Below, piece by piece: positions 5,622 through 6,787 of a stretch of DNA of 6,787 nt. The notes beneath the pieces are model-generated. The model saw only the letters and a program-made list of their open reading frames with translations, did not search any database and had not been told where the DNA came from. Source of the DNA: Thermoleophilia bacterium (GTDB lineage Bacteria > Actinomycetota > Thermoleophilia > RBG-16-64-13); the NCBI GenBank assembly GCA_016929985.1, contig JAFGIH010000375.1:1-6787 (forward strand), written 5' to 3'. Made by a program: the position numbers and the translations under genes. Every line of letters starts with the position of its first letter. Position 1 is the first letter of the stretch.

Positions 5622-5637
5622 CGACAGCCGGCCGTCG
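5622..5637. repeat. Imperfect 16-bp palindrome upstream of the pilin promoter (possible operator)
   Basis: CGACAGCC (5622-5629) and GGCCGTCG (5630-5637) are reverse complements at seven of eight positions. The centre is about 46 bp upstream of the pilin -35. Such a position suits an activator site, but in GC-rich DNA a palindrome this short can arise by chance. Confidence 0.25.
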
Positions 5638-5748
5638 GGCGCCCCCTCACAGTCGTCTTGGAGCCGTTCACAGAGATATTGAGACCGCGCACGCGCGCGA
5701 GACACGACCGGTGATGAAGGAGAGTTATCCCGAAACGAAAATGGGCTC

Positions 5749-5776
5749 TAAAGTTCCAGTGCACAACGCCCGATAA
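5749..5776 (+). promoter_or_regulatory. FliA/WhiG-type (sigma-28 family) promoter of the plus-strand prepilin gene
   Basis: TAAAGTT begins at 5749 and CCCGATAA lies at 5769-5776, with 16 bp between TAAA and the -10. TAAAGTT also matches the extended enterobacterial -35 (TAAAGTTT). The -10 matches GCCGATAA at seven of eight positions. Transcription would start near 5783, leaving about 64 nt of leader before the ATG at 5847. Confidence 0.65.
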
Positions 5777-5846
5777 TCGACTTACGATACGTGTGTGCGG
5801 ATGTTGGGTGGGGCCGGACCTCGGCCGGCAGCCCGGAAGGATGCGG

Positions 5847-6787
5847 ATGGACATACTCCACAAGCTCGTGAGGCGCAGACGGAGGCCTAACGGCGCTGCC
5901 GATGCGTCCCCCCGGAGAATCCGGGATCGACGCGATCAGGGGTTCACACTCGTTGAGGTCGTCATCGCGGCGGGCCTCCTCCTCTTCATAACAGCCGGAG
6001 TAGTACCTTTCTTCCTCACCGGGCTCAGTCAAGCGTCGAGCGTCCGCCACAAGAGCGTGGCCACCAACATTGCCAGAGAGCGGATGGAAGAGATCCGCAA
6101 GATGGACTACCGAGAGATCCAGAGTGGGACGCAGTTGGAGGGCCTCTTCGGCACCACCGCCAGCAGCCGAGGCATGACTTTCAATGTCGGCTACGACGTC
6201 GAGTCGAGCACATACGAGGACGGCTCACTTAAAGAGGTGACGGTCACCGTGGGCTGGACTGGTCCGCCGGCCGAATCACCTGCCTCTATCACTACTATGA
6301 TCCATCAACAGTATTTGGGGCCTCGCGGTTCCCTTCTAGAGGTGGTGACAACGACCTCTGACCCGCTCGGCTCTCCTTTCGGCGTCATGCACTCCACCGA
6401 CATAATCCGCTACCACATCGCCCAGGCGGACTGGGGACTGGTCTTCGATGACCTCGACAACCCCTTGACGTCGCGCAATGACTCCTACTGTCGCCTATCA
6501 TTCGTCGACGACTACGGCCAGGCCATCCAGATAGGCGATCCGGCAAACGACTACAAGCTGGACAAGACCTACCTGGATTGGAGCACCGACGGCGACGGCG
6601 ACCTCCTTGGTGTGTGGTACGAGGCGCCGGTCAGCGGACTCCCCTTCTGGCAGGACGAGGACGGAGCGGCGGATGCGTTCGGCAACCGCGACGGCTACTA
6701 TGACGGCTACTGGGAGCTGAACGCGTGTGCGTATAACTACTATGACCAGCCGGGCAACACTTGGCGCCTGCGCGTGAGAGTAGAGAA
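5847..6787 (+). CDS. Large prepilin-like protein, divergent from the pilin operon (cut by window edge)
   Basis: An open frame of 313 codons runs to the window end without a stop. The protein starts MDILHKLV, has an Arg-rich leader (five Arg at 9-13) and a class III cleavage site after G32, then FTLVEVVIAAGLLLFITAGV with Glu at +5 (E37). The segment ARERMEEIRKMDYREI after the helix is common in PilV-type minor prepilins. The rest is a large extracellular region, with an Asp-rich stretch including DGDGD at 248-252 and a Tyr/Trp-rich stretch at 284-299 (YYDGYWELNACAYNYY). The ATG at 5847 was chosen over the ATG at 5841 because GGAAGG lies six bases before the former but touches the latter. It is transcribed away from the pilin operon from its own sigma-28-like promoter. 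It is likely a tip-located or adhesive minor pilin; the remainder of the gene is needed to say more. Confidence 0.88.
   Translation, partial: MDILHKLVRRRRRPNGAADASPRRIRDRRDQGFTLVEVVIAAGLLLFITAGVVPFFLTGLSQASSVRHKSVATNIARERMEEIRKMDYREIQSGTQLEGLFGTTASSRGMTFNVGYDVESSTYEDGSLKEVTVTVGWTGPPAESPASITTMIHQQYLGPRGSLLEVVTTTSDPLGSPFGVMHSTDIIRYHIAQADWGLVFDDLDNPLTSRNDSYCRLSFVDDYGQAIQIGDPANDYKLDKTYLDWSTDGDGDLLGVWYEAPVSGLPFWQDEDGAADAFGNRDGYYDGYWELNACAYNYYDQPGNTWRLRVRVE

Larger units (their letters stand above)
5494..5846. other. Divergent intergenic region between the major pilin and the plus-strand prepilin
   Basis: This 353-bp stretch has no gene that I can support. It holds the Shine-Dalgarno and promoter of the leftward major pilin, an imperfect palindrome at 5622-5637, an alternating GC-rich patch near 5687-5700, the promoter of the rightward prepilin gene, and a small GCCGG/CCGGC hairpin at about 5813-5829 just upstream of that gene's ribosome binding site. 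It is the control region for both transcription units. Confidence 0.7.

Noticed and set aside
5748..6050. Minus-strand open frame of 100 codons opposite the start of the plus-strand prepilin.
   Set aside because: It spans a promoter and the prepilin signal sequence of the plus-strand gene and encodes no recognisable features.
1..6787. CRISPR arrays, insertion sequences, tRNA or rRNA genes, phage genes.
   Set aside because: I saw no regularly spaced repeats, transposase motifs or structural RNA signatures on either strand.

Overview
This window is a type IV pilus (T4P) pilin locus from a high-GC bacterium. Eight genes and one partial gene read leftward on the minus strand. One further prepilin gene reads rightward and runs off the right edge. 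High GC, GTG starts, 4-bp gene overlaps, a possible leaderless start and WhiG/FliA-like promoters suggest an actinobacterium, perhaps a Coriobacteriia-like environmental lineage. No rRNA or universal marker is present, so this is inference only.

Layout in the direction of minus-strand transcription (right to left):
- A major-type pilin (5008-5493), with a strong Shine-Dalgarno and a close match to a FliA/WhiG-type promoter.
- A perfect 11-bp stem-loop (4891-4921).
- A lipoprotein made of TPR repeats, similar in build to PilF/PilW pilotins (4230-4856).
- A second full-length pilin paralogous to the first (3673-4188).
- A 167-bp spacer with a CCAACC/GGTTGG repeat cluster.
- Four tightly packed minor-pilin genes in the order GspH/FimT, PilV/GspI, PilW/GspJ, PilX/GspK (702-3505).
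- A Cys-rich protein of unknown function (277-678).
- The 5' end of ribonuclease Z (1-265).

The right end holds a 353-bp divergent intergenic region (5494-5846) and a plus-strand prepilin-like gene (5847 to the window end). That gene has a long basic leader and a large Asp- and Tyr-rich C-terminal part. It has its own FliA/WhiG-like promoter, so both divergent transcription units appear to share one alternative sigma factor.

The likely working model is as follows. The two helical pilins form the fibre. The four minor pilins form the priming tip complex. The TPR lipoprotein helps assembly at the membrane. The large divergent prepilin may be an additional tip or adhesive subunit. No assembly ATPase, platform protein or prepilin peptidase is in the window. 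The most interesting observation is the pair of divergent sigma-28-type promoters, which suggests pilin expression under a motility- or development-type sigma factor.
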